Source: Cliona cf. orientalis (taxonomy: Eukaryota; Porifera; Demospongiae; Clionaida; Clionaidae). Taken from it: DNA of 64,000 bases. The stretch lies in contig OZ005692.1 of assembly GCA_963930775.1 (NCBI GenBank), forward strand, positions 10,521,029 through 10,585,028, written 5' to 3'. Position numbers and translations under genes: made by a program. How positions within the stretch are numbered: the stretch's first letter is position 1; every line of letters starts with the position of its first letter. Below the pieces are notes generated by a model that worked only from the letters and a program-made list of their open reading frames with translations, searched no databases and was not told the DNA's origin. Shown here one piece after another: positions 54,377 to 64,000 of the stretch.

Positions 54377-55164
54377 TTGCATTAGAGTGACAAGCACCCT
54401 AGAGGAATAAAAACTCAACTAGTGTCATGATAAGCTTTTTTTTGATATCACAAAAAAAATCCTCCCGAAAAACGCTGAATTTCATTATGCACACAACCTC
54501 CCATTATTATTATTACCACTAACGATATTCATAGCGCTTTCTTTGTCTTGAAGCATAGCTGGTACACATACATAGCTCCTTATCCACTTTGCAGGAAACT
54601 TACCATAGGGCACATAATAATAATATTATCCATTGACTACTACACTATAATGGTTTGCATTCTGTTACTAAAAATCTTGGTGCAGTGTCCGTTTTTTTGT
54701 CGGTTTTTTGTATCACATGCAGTCATGACATTGTAGGTGCTATTTATAATAATAATTATTTATCTCCTTGCCTGCGAATTCTGTGTATTATATTTATCGT
54801 TGATTTGCAATTTATGGCCATTAAAGATTTTGCTGATCATGACATAAAGGGTAAAAGGATCGACCAAATTTTTATGATAATCTGCTACAAGTGCATGCAT
54901 AATAATTATGTTTGCTATGAGCTTCAAACAATAATGTACGATAATGACATAATTATATACTGTTGGGAAATAGGGCGAGTGTAAGCCTAAGCAGGAAATT
55001 ATCTTGAAATACAATAAATTCTCAGCATGCAGCGATAAGAATTGTTTTAGAATACATGGAACCACCACTTTAAATTGATCATACACACGAACTTCATGCA
55101 TGCAGTATCTAGAATCTCTGAAAAGCTAAAATCTAAAGGCAGCTAGCTATAGCTAGCGCAGTAC
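54377..55164. other. intergenic, nothing recognised
   Basis: AT-rich DNA between CoREST and the first beta-helix membrane protein. An AATAAA (54406-54411) shortly after the CoREST stop may be its poly(A) signal. No other feature is seen. Confidence 0.5.
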
Positions 55165-58100
55165 ATGATGGAAATTCGCATCAGATTTTCATCTTGTTTT
55201 GTGCACGTGGTAGTACTAGTGCTACTCTTTTTTGGCAGTAGAGAAGTTCTCTGTCACAGTGGAGCAGCTGAAAAAATAGTATTCAATGTTACTTGTGATC
55301 CAAACTTCAATGGGACAATATGTCATGGAGACTCATTGGAAGAAATAGTGGATGAAGCTAAGAAGAAAATGATTTCTGATTTGGAAATACGTATCAAGAT
55401 CCCTCAGCTACAGCTGAATAAAACCCTGAATTTTACTAATCTCAGGTCTCTAATCATCAGAGGTGAAGATGAATTGGGTATGACAAATTTAATCTGCACT
55501 CAGACTCATGCATATGGCTCTCAAGCTGGCATTGTGATAAATGGCACAAAAGAGAGGGTGCTCCTGCAAAATTTAAATCTGAGTTTCTGTGGAGTAAAAA
55601 TTAACAACACGTTTGGTAAGAGCATTTCAAAATTTTAGAGCTCTTACAATCGATCAGTGCAAGAATGTTGAACTCAAAAACATTGTCGTAGAGAGAAGCA
55701 AAGGACTTGGGCTAGTAATGAACAGCAATCAGGGAGGTCACGTGATCATGACATCAATCCTTTTTCAGGGAAATAGCATGTACAACCTGCGGGGTGTTGG
55801 TGATAAAGCATTTGGAGGTGGCGGGGCATATATCACTTTGGGTCGTTCTCCTGCGAATCAGTCTGCACTATTTCTATTTCGAAACTGCACTTTCAAGAAT
55901 AACACTGCTCATACCAAGAACTACACATTTGTCATGAACCTACGAAGTGGCTATGGGCGTGGTGGTGGCCTCTATTTCTACATCGGTGATGGTCTTAAAA
56001 ATATATTCGTATCTTTCATTGCGTGCAAGTTCATTTCTAACCGTGCATTTATTGGTGGTGGTTTGTCCGTAAATATTCAGAGTAGGCGTGGACATGTAAC
56101 GCAAAACATCACAGTCAAGATTGTTGATACTCTTTTCCAATGGAATGGATATGGAGGAAAGAACAACTCCGACAATCATACAGGATTAGGAGGTGGACTT
56201 CATGTCGCCTTCAATCGATTGGATAGTGTGGGTAACATATCAAACACGAGCTATCACCTACAAAATGTCAGTTTCAGCAATAACTATGCTGAACTAGGAG
56301 GGGCTGTATTCTACTTCTCGTATCGTGAAAACCAGGAAAAGTTCAGCAATGCAAATTCCATGCGTTTTGATAATTGCACATTCATCTCAAATCGAGCACA
56401 CATGGGATCAGCGGTTGCCATGATACCATATGTTTTTCAAAAGCTCTCAAATGGATTTATTATAGTTCCCAAATTTCTTGATTGCACCTTTTCAAGAAAC
56501 GCTGTTTTCGTAAAGAGTTCCTTTGAACACCGAATAGGTGGCATTGGCACAATATATACTAGCTTTTATGATATTCATTTTGAAGGAAGAAACAGTTTTC
56601 ACAGCAATCATGGTACACCTATACATGCGGTTAATGCAATTATCAACTTCACAAATAGCGATATGTGTTTCCTTAAGAATAGAGGAATCAATGGAGGGGC
56701 CTTGGGCCTCATTGGATCATCAATAGTGATTTTTGGGCCCAAGAGTTACAATTTTACTAATAATTCTGCACTATATCGGGGAGGAGCAGTCTATGTCTCC
56801 TTGATTGACAGCACTGACTTCCTTAGCTCCAGGAGCTGTTTCTTCCAATACCAAGACCAGAGAGGATTTAGAGGATCGTGGAATGCTAGTATCAATTTTA
56901 TTGGAAACAAAGCTAAAGACGAGACAGCTGGCCATGCCATTTATGCTACATCGATTCTACCTTGTCAAGTTGTAAAGCAAATCGATATGAACGAAACTCA
57001 GTACCACTATCTAGTCAATCTTACAAAAATATTTGACGTACGAAATTTCAAATTTGACAGCAGTGCATTTCGACAACCTCAAATAGCCACAGATGGAGCC
57101 AAGCTTTCTAGAAATGAACATTCACCACTGTCAATTATCCCCGGGCAAGAACGCGAGCATGGTGTTGTGATAACAGATGATTTGGGACACAAAGTAAAAG
57201 CATCGTTTAGAGTAAACTCGAACAGATATAATGGAATTATGCTTCAGTCTACGTCAGCATTTATTGGGGAGAAAATTCGACTTAGAGGTACTCCGCCTCG
57301 AAATGGAAGCATATATTTACAGCTTGCGTCTCCAAGACAAAGTTACATTTTATTAGACGTAAAGTTGCTCGACTGCCCTCCTGGATTTAAATTCGATAAT
57401 CAGAGCTCCACGTGTGTCTGTGATGTTGATGTACTTTTGAGTGTGACAAGATGTGATCTGGATACATTTCACAGTTACATTCTTCCTGGTTTCTGGATTG
57501 GAGTAGTGAAAAAATCAAGTGAAGCAAAGCTTGTGACTGGTCGATGTCCATTCTGTGATTATAGCAAACAGAATTTGTCAGCAGTTCCAGAATATGGAAT
57601 TATTTTACCTCAAAACTACTCCGGTTTGAACAAAGCTGTCTGTGGAGATACAAGAACAGGCGTTTTGTGTGGTAAGTGTGAAGATAGCTACACTGTTTAC
57701 TTTCACTCTCCAGGCTTCCTGTGCAAGCCAGCGGAGCCACTTGGATGTAGATTAGGCTGGCTGTTCTACATCCTCTCAGAGTTCGTACCTGTCACTGTGG
57801 TCTTCATTACCGTGCTAGTTTTAAACATCAGCTTCACCTCTGGTGCTATCAATGGCTTCATCCTCTTTAGTCAGTTATTAGATACATTCGATATTGATGC
57901 CAGTGGGATCATATCTTATCCGCAGTCAGCAAAGCATACGATACGAGCCTGGATAAAACGATATCGATTTATCTATGGATTTTTCAACTTGGATTTCTTC
58001 GATTCAGAGTCTCTCTCATTTTGTATGAAGAAAAATGCTTCAGCACTGGACATGTTAGCACTGAAGTATGTCACTATCTTTTACACGTTGCTGCTGATTG

Positions 58101-59143
58101 TGGCCGTCATTTTGACTATGAATAAATGTGGGGGGAGGTGCTGTGGAAGGTTTTGCCGAATCACAACCGTTCGCACTTCAGTAGTGCACGGAATATCCAC
58201 GTTCCTTGTGATTTGTTACACCAAATGTGTCAAAACATCTCTCGACTTACTTATTCCGATATGGTTGGGAAAGAGTGGCTTCACTAGAGTCTGGCTCAAC
58301 GGTGAACTGCTATACTTCAGCACAGGCCACTTGCCCTATGCTTTACCAGCGATATTCTGTCTTCTCACGATAGGGATGCTTCCCCCAGCTCTCCTGCTAG
58401 CGTATCCCCTCGGCAACAAAGTAATGACGTTCTTTGGTTGTGATCAAGTAAAATTTATCGCTTATCTCTCTCAATTTCTCTCTGTTAGCAGCATCAAGCC
58501 TTTGCTTGACTCAATTCAGGGATGCTTCAGGGACAGTATGAGGTTCTTTGCTGGTCTCTATTTCCTCTATCGATGGGTTATTCCTCTCGTACACATCACT
58601 GCTAATGGTTTCAGCACCTATTGCTGTGCTCTTGGTGGTGTCCTACTCTTCATTCTCACACTACACACCATCTGTCAACCGTACACGAAGAAAGCGCACA
58701 ATATCATCGATACTCTGCTCTTTGTGAATTTAATTCTCATCAATTCTCTCTCGTATTTTAATTACTACAAGAGCCACACTCAGTGGGGTATACGTAAGAG
58801 AGCTACCATTTCTCCGGCTATAGTGCAGCTGGTACTGATCTATCTTCCTCTACTAGTAGTCAGTGTATACGTGCTCGCAATTTTCCTCAAGAAATTTGCC
58901 CAATTTCGATGCCACATTTGGTTGGATAAGGTCACAGCTGTCTTTTCTGCTCAAATGAAGGCAAATACGCTAAGAGAGGTGATAGAATCGACAGTGTCAA
59001 TGCTGGATGAAGATTCCAGTAAGATGGAAGAAGATCAGATCCACAATTGGCTCATGGATAGTGAGAGAGATGTCAGCAGCGCACGCTCCGAGTATCATGC
59101 CAGTGATGATTGTGGAGGCAAACCACTTGATACATATATTTGA
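55165..59143 (+). CDS. large beta-helix / multipass membrane protein, paralog 1 (frame break)
   Basis: Starts with a signal peptide (VVVLVLLFFGSREVLC). About 550 residues of Asn/Gly-rich repeats follow (GGGAYITLG, NNTAHT, GGGLYFYIG, SNRAFIGGGL), typical of a right-handed parallel beta-helix. Then comes a Cys-rich stretch (CPPGF, CVCD, CPFCDYS, CGDTRTGVLCGKCEDSYT), about nine hydrophobic segments (from about residue 865) and an acidic tail. The reading frame changes at 55613-55637. The stretch totals 3979 nt, one more than a multiple of three. Either one base is extra in the AAAATTTTAG run, or a 25-base GTAAGA...TTTTAGAG segment is removed; both restore the frame. Elsewhere it matches the convergent paralog at 59434-63381, which is uninterrupted. 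A surface receptor or adhesion role is an inference. Confidence 0.8.
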
Positions 59144-59433
59144 GTGATTTATAAGATATAAACTAACACCTACTACTAGTACTGTAGTGTGTCTATGCTG
59201 GATAATTATTGTAGAGACGATCACTAGATACATGTAGTGCGACTTGTAGCCTGTAATAGGGGAGACTGTTTTTATAAAATATTACATGTAGCAGAAACAT
59301 AGCAAGGAATATGGAAAATTAATTCTTTTTGTAATAATAATAATTATTAGCTATTATTCATCTCCATAATATAACTACGCAATGAGCTAACTAAAATAAT
59401 TAGTGTTAATCACACAATACTATTTAATTAAGT
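59144..59433. other. convergent intergenic space
   Basis: A 290-base AT-rich gap between the stop codons of the two paralogs. It presumably holds both poly(A) sites. No repeat is recognised. Confidence 0.5.
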
Positions 59434-62400
59434 TTAATTGTATGTGTCTTCAGGATAGTCTCGATCTTCCACATAGTCGCAAACAGCCCTGAACTCCACG
59501 TCTTCGTCCATTAGCTGGTCATGAGTCAAATCCTCATCGGAACTTTCATTCAGAGAGCTTATGGTCCGTACTAGATCCCTTAATTTCCTCGCTCTTACTG
59601 GAATAAAAAATGACGGCTTGCGATTGCCGAAGCAGCATCCACAGATGTACTTGAGGAAGTAGACAAAAATAAAAACGGTCATTATTAACGCAGGTATGTA
59701 AATGAGCACAGTTTGCATAGCACCTGATCGAATTATGGTGCTATTTGGAATCTTTGGATTATTGCTTCTGTGGAAATTGAGCAGAGAAAGGAAGTTGATG
59801 AGCAGTAAGTTGCATAAGAGGAGGGCGTCGATGATATTGTGTGCTCGCTTGAGGTATGGCTGGCAAACCGTGTGTAGTGTTAGTATGAACACCAATACTC
59901 CCCCTACGACTGTGTAGTGTTCAAAGAACCCCACAGTGCCTATGTGGATGAGCAAGAACATCCACCTATAGAGGAAATAGAGGCCGGCAAAAAATCTCAT
60001 ATCATCTTTGAAACAACCTTGAAAGGAGTCGAGAAAAGGCTTGATACTGCTGATTGATGGTGCTTTCATAACATAAGCAAATACAGTAAACTTTTCCAAG
60101 TCAAGTTTAGCAATTACTTTATTGAGGAGAGGATAAGTCAAGAGCAGTATGGGAGGAATGATCCCAACAGTTAGTAGACAAAGTACTGCTGGAAGAGCAT
60201 ACGGTAGATGTTCTTTGCTGAAGTGAACTACCTCGCCATTCAGCCATACCCTATTCGGGGGTCGAAAGTTCTCATCTTGTGCAGCATAGATGTGCACTTG
60301 AAGGAGAAGGCTTAGGGAGACATTAACACACTGAGAGTAGCCGATCATTAGGAAGCTTGATATTCCATGAACAACTGATGTTTTGATGGTCGTTATCCTA
60401 CAGCATTTGCCTAAGCACCTCCCTCCACACTTATTCATTGTCCAGACAAGAGTGATTATCAGAAGAGCTGTGTAGAGGATTGTGATATACTTCATAGCTA
60501 ACATGTCCAATGCTGAGGCACCTTTCCACAGGCAGAATGAAAGGGACTCCGAGTTGAAATATTCCAGATTAAAAAATCCGTAGAATATCTGGTATCCCTG
60601 TGAGGCATTCCTGAGTGATTGCCGTGGAAACGATATGATTCCACCACCTGTGAGGTCAAAGGAGACTAGCAGCTGACTAAAGAGGATGAAGCCATTGACA
60701 GCTCCGGACGTGAAATTGATGTTCAAAACTAGCACGGTAATGAAGACCACAGTGACAGGTACGAGCTCTGAGAGGATGTAGAAGAGCCAGCCTAACCTAC
60801 ATCCAAGTGGCTCCGCCGGCTTGCACAGGAAGCCTGGAGAGTGAAGGTGAACAGTGTAGCCATCTTCACACTTACCACACACAATGCCTGTTCTCGTGTC
60901 ACCACAGACAGCTTTATCCAACTTAGAACGGTTTCGAGGAAGAATTATATCAGAATGCTCAGCACTGGATTCACTTAGGCTGTAGTCGCAAAAGGGGCAT
61001 ATACTGGTTACTAGTTTTGGTGTATTCCATGAGTCATTTATATACCCTGCCCAGTATCCAGAGATTAGATGACTTCGAAATTTTTCTAGATCGCAATCAA
61101 ACATACCTACATGTGCATTTGTATTGCAAATGCATTGGGATTGATCTTTTAGCTCGAACCCAGGTGGACAGTCCATGACTTCCATATCCAACTGAATAAA
61201 AGTCTGCCTAGCCGATATAAGATTCATGAAAATTATTGCTTTCTGGTTTGGCTTGCCTCTGATGTTGAACTTGTCAGTGATCACAGTAGAAGAGTTGGAT
61301 GCAAGGCTAATGTCTATTGCTTCTCCACCAATTTTTGGAAAGAAGGAAGCCCAAAATGAAGCGTTAATTGTTTGATTCAAATCGTCAGTTACTGTCACAC
61401 TATGTTTGTAGCCTTCCCCAGGGATTATGGCAAGTGGCGTGGACTTATTGCCATGCAGAACAGCTCCATCCGTAGCTATCTGAATCTCACTATCCAAAGA
61501 TCCCTCATCGATTTTGATGCCCCGTACATTAAAAACTTCAGTTGCATTGACGAGCTCATAATGTACCGGTCCAGTAGTGGTAAAATCGTACACTTGCTGA
61601 CATGAATGAAGAGATGTGGCATAAACGGTGTGACCAGCCATTGCATCTTTAGCACGGTTTCCAGTGAACAGTATGGTAGTATTCCAGTCCCGAAAAGTGA
61701 TCAAGTTATTCTCATCGACACACTGAATAAAACACAACTCAGAGCTAAAAAAATCCACATTATTAATCTGTGATACATATATAGCCCCTCCTTTGTAGAT
61801 GGCGGAATTATTAACAAAGTCATAGCGTCTTTGTGATCCTAAAATGACTACAGATGAACCAATGAGGGCTATCGCACCTCCCTGGAGAGCCGTGTTGTTT
61901 AAAAAAAGTGCACCACTGTTTTGGAAATTTACAACTCCGTTGATAACATAAAGGGCAGAGCCATTGTTTTTGGTGAAATTAGTATGTCCATTGAAAACAA
62001 CATGATATGAACTTATGTAGACAGTGCCAGCACCTGGATTGATTTGCAACAATAAATTCTTAGTATCAAAAACAGCATTTCTTGCAAATGAGCAGTTAGA
62101 AAATTTTATCAATGTCGAGAAACCAGTGGATATCCTACGATCTATACTTGGAGCTAAGAAAATGGCAGAACCCATATATGCCTTATTGTCTTCAAATGAG
62201 CAGCTGTGAAATGTGACAGAGCTGTGATCATTACGCCGCTTTCCTGATATGTGGTGCACTCCACCTCCAAGTTTGGCACAGTTTTCTAAAAAGCTAACAT
62301 TCTCGAGACTGTAACTACAGTTTTTGATGTTGTGTGAAGTGGTCCAATAGGAGTCAAATGTGAGGTGTGCTCCACCTCCAAAACCTTGCTTCGTACTTTC

Positions 62401-63381
62401 ATCACAACCATTCCTTTTGAAGACAGTATCTGCTATAGTGACTTGAATTCCTTCTGTTATCTCTGATATACCTCCTTGAATTTGAACAGCCAGACCACTC
62501 CCTAAGAATGCCTGATTGTTGGTGAATGTACAGCCTGAGAATAATACTCCGACATTTCTAACATTGCTGTCAAACACTACATACACCCCTCCACCTCTAC
62601 CATACCCCACGCTTCCTTTTCCGTGAACATCAGTGTAAAGATGATCATAGCGACTTGTGTTTGCCGTGTTATTCTCAAATGTACAATTATGAAAGTGAAG
62701 CAGAAGATTATACTCTGAAATATTATTGTTATTTTTGTGGATCACAACATACACTCCACCACCCCCAAAAACCTGAGGAGAGTCTGATACAGATCTGCTA
62801 GAGTAGTTCCTGTGAAGCACATTTTCTTTAAAGATGGCTGACTCAATATTCACCTCACCTCCTAAATGGTTCACTATCATCAATCCAATTCCTCCACTCC
62901 TCTCTATGCTGATACCAGTTAGCTGCACATTCCTACACTCTATTATTGTTAGTGCTGAAATGTAAGTTTTATTATCAAACCCATTATTGACTTTAGATCC
63001 ACAGAGAGTCAAATTTAAATTACCCAGCTCTACTGATCCATTTATGTTCGTCAGTATAACACCAGCACTAGCATTTTGATTAGGCACACAGATAATATTG
63101 GTCTGTACGTCAAGTTTACCAATGATCGTGAGAGAATTTATACCGGTGATATTGATCATTTCCTTCAGTTGAAGGTGGTCGGTCCTTATGTCAATGTGTA
63201 CGTCATATTCTCCTTCAACGCTGTTGAGAATGCTGCCCAATGTCTCATTTTGACAGCCATTTTGACGGTCACGATCGCACGTTATGGTGTATGACAGAGC
63301 TTTCACTGATACACAGCCATAGACAACTATGATCATAATCATACAAAAACTATTGAGTGCTGGATTACAGTAACTTGCCAT
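59434..63381 (-). CDS. large beta-helix / multipass membrane protein, paralog 2
   Basis: One uninterrupted, apparently intronless frame of 1315 residues. A hydrophobic N-terminus (FCMIMIIVVYGCVSVKA) is followed by a beta-helix ectodomain (FGGGGVYVVI, FENNTANT, YGRGGGVYVVFD, NNQAFLGSGL) with many NxS/T sites. The Cys-rich juxtamembrane block (CPPGFEL, CPFCDYSL, CGDTRTGIVCGKCEDGYT) and CKPAEPLGCRLGWLFYILSE lead into about nine membrane helices (residues about 865-1235). The tail is acidic (SSDEDLTHDQLMDED). The block around CGDTRTG and the first membrane helices is nearly identical to paralog 1, while the ectodomain differs more. Family unrecognised; the build is that of a cell-surface receptor with an adhesion-like ectodomain. 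Confidence 0.88.
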   Translation of the reverse strand: MASYCNPALNSFCMIMIIVVYGCVSVKALSYTITCDRDRQNGCQNETLGSILNSVEGEYDVHIDIRTDHLQLKEMINITGINSLTIIGKLDVQTNIICVPNQNASAGVILTNINGSVELGNLNLTLCGSKVNNGFDNKTYISALTIIECRNVQLTGISIERSGGIGLMIVNHLGGEVNIESAIFKENVLHRNYSSRSVSDSPQVFGGGGVYVVIHKNNNNISEYNLLLHFHNCTFENNTANTSRYDHLYTDVHGKGSVGYGRGGGVYVVFDSNVRNVGVLFSGCTFTNNQAFLGSGLAVQIQGGISEITEGIQVTIADTVFKRNGCDESTKQGFGGGAHLTFDSYWTTSHNIKNCSYSLENVSFLENCAKLGGGVHHISGKRRNDHSSVTFHSCSFEDNKAYMGSAIFLAPSIDRRISTGFSTLIKFSNCSFARNAVFDTKNLLLQINPGAGTVYISSYHVVFNGHTNFTKNNGSALYVINGVVNFQNSGALFLNNTALQGGAIALIGSSVVILGSQRRYDFVNNSAIYKGGAIYVSQINNVDFFSSELCFIQCVDENNLITFRDWNTTILFTGNRAKDAMAGHTVYATSLHSCQQVYDFTTTGPVHYELVNATEVFNVRGIKIDEGSLDSEIQIATDGAVLHGNKSTPLAIIPGEGYKHSVTVTDDLNQTINASFWASFFPKIGGEAIDISLASNSSTVITDKFNIRGKPNQKAIIFMNLISARQTFIQLDMEVMDCPPGFELKDQSQCICNTNAHVGMFDCDLEKFRSHLISGYWAGYINDSWNTPKLVTSICPFCDYSLSESSAEHSDIILPRNRSKLDKAVCGDTRTGIVCGKCEDGYTVHLHSPGFLCKPAEPLGCRLGWLFYILSELVPVTVVFITVLVLNINFTSGAVNGFILFSQLLVSFDLTGGGIISFPRQSLRNASQGYQIFYGFFNLEYFNSESLSFCLWKGASALDMLAMKYITILYTALLIITLVWTMNKCGGRCLGKCCRITTIKTSVVHGISSFLMIGYSQCVNVSLSLLLQVHIYAAQDENFRPPNRVWLNGEVVHFSKEHLPYALPAVLCLLTVGIIPPILLLTYPLLNKVIAKLDLEKFTVFAYVMKAPSISSIKPFLDSFQGCFKDDMRFFAGLYFLYRWMFLLIHIGTVGFFEHYTVVGGVLVFILTLHTVCQPYLKRAHNIIDALLLCNLLLINFLSLLNFHRSNNPKIPNSTIIRSGAMQTVLIYIPALIMTVFIFVYFLKYICGCCFGNRKPSFFIPVRARKLRDLVRTISSLNESSDEDLTHDQLMDEDVEFRAVCDYVEDRDYPEDTYN

Positions 63382-64000
63382 TCCTGATTAATATCGAAGC
63401 ACAGTACGAGCTATAGCTATTAATACTGATCAGATACATATAATATTGACGTGTTAGCTCTTATGAATAATAATATAAAATGCATGTGTATTTGGATCTG
63501 GAGTTGGGGAAAATAAATTTTGTGACTTTGGTGGTTTATCATAACTATCACCTGCAGTAGTGCACTACAGATCTATAGTAGCCACGCGGCTATAATATAT
63601 TCCAGTATTCGACATATTATTGTTGGTTGATCAAATCCAATCACAGTTGTGAAAAACTACCGTTGTTTTGTTTTAAGCAATACTTATATACAACATGATA
63701 CTAGAGTATAATAATCATTGAATATACTAGAGTAAACTCATCACATGTTCTATCAGCTATAGGATACTATGTACTGGGTATGTGACAATTGTGACCAGCT
63801 ATGAGAAAAAGGATCATTAAATTTAGGGAGTTTTTTTTTGTTTGCTATAGTAGCTATGTAGCTCGTTGCATGTATGGAGTAATATACTGTTCATGTAGCT
63901 AATTAATACGCCCTGTACAAACATAGGCTCTATAACTACTCACAACATAATATTATTGTTAAAAGCAATGCAAGCTAATTTGGGCATAGAAATTGAATAC
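63382..64000. other. right flank, nothing recognised
   Basis: AT-rich sequence upstream of paralog 2. It should contain its promoter, but I see no defined element. Confidence 0.5.

Noticed and set aside
56538-56726. Small frames inside the two large membrane-protein genes
   Set aside because: They are out-of-frame shadows of the long coding frames.

Overview
The window looks like nuclear DNA of a marine demosponge, most likely Amphimedon or a close relative. The species is an inference. The evidence is AT-rich DNA, short GT-AG introns, metazoan genes (group II PAK, CoREST, TMEM107), a DEATH-NACHT-LRR gene of the kind expanded in sponges, and many short inverted-repeat (MITE-like) elements, several with TACCGTA-like ends. 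I assembled gene models by hand by matching splice sites and intron phase. Every multi-exon model I call complete sums to a whole number of codons.

Layout. 1-4.3 kb: no recognisable gene, only microsatellites. 4.3-5.9 kb (+): last five exons of a group II p21-activated kinase. 6.0-18.5 kb (-): one 12-exon NLR gene. It encodes a hydrophobic segment plus a 2A-like GDVESNPGP motif, then DEATH, an RG-rich linker, NACHT and LRRs. One LRR intron holds a 3.2-kb foldback element. 18.7-18.9 kb: broken partial copy of TMEM107. 20.0-22.7 kb: complete PIF/Harbinger element with transposase and Myb-like partner. 22.7-28.5 kb: gene-free, built of duplicated and nested repeats. 28.5-35.6 kb: two divergently transcribed paralogs of an unrecognised family; only one carries a zinc ribbon. 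36.1-37.1 kb (-): intact TMEM107, head to head with two tandem NTPCR/THEP1-type nucleoside triphosphatases (37.2-40.7 kb, +). 41.3 kb (+): a U2 snRNA-like gene with conserved folds but an altered branch-site-recognition segment. 41.9-47.9 kb (-): two tandem SAM methyltransferase genes. 48.6-54.4 kb (+): REST corepressor (CoREST/RCOR). 55.2-63.4 kb: two convergent paralogs encoding large beta-helix/multipass membrane proteins; the first has a one-nucleotide frame discrepancy.

Themes. The genes are mostly unrelated housekeeping and signalling genes, often sharing short intergenic spaces (TMEM107/NTPCR, methyltransferase/RCOR, PAK/NLR tail to tail). The most unusual items are the 2A-containing NLR, the U2 variant and the unrecognised paralog pair. 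No database search was possible; family names rest on motif recognition.
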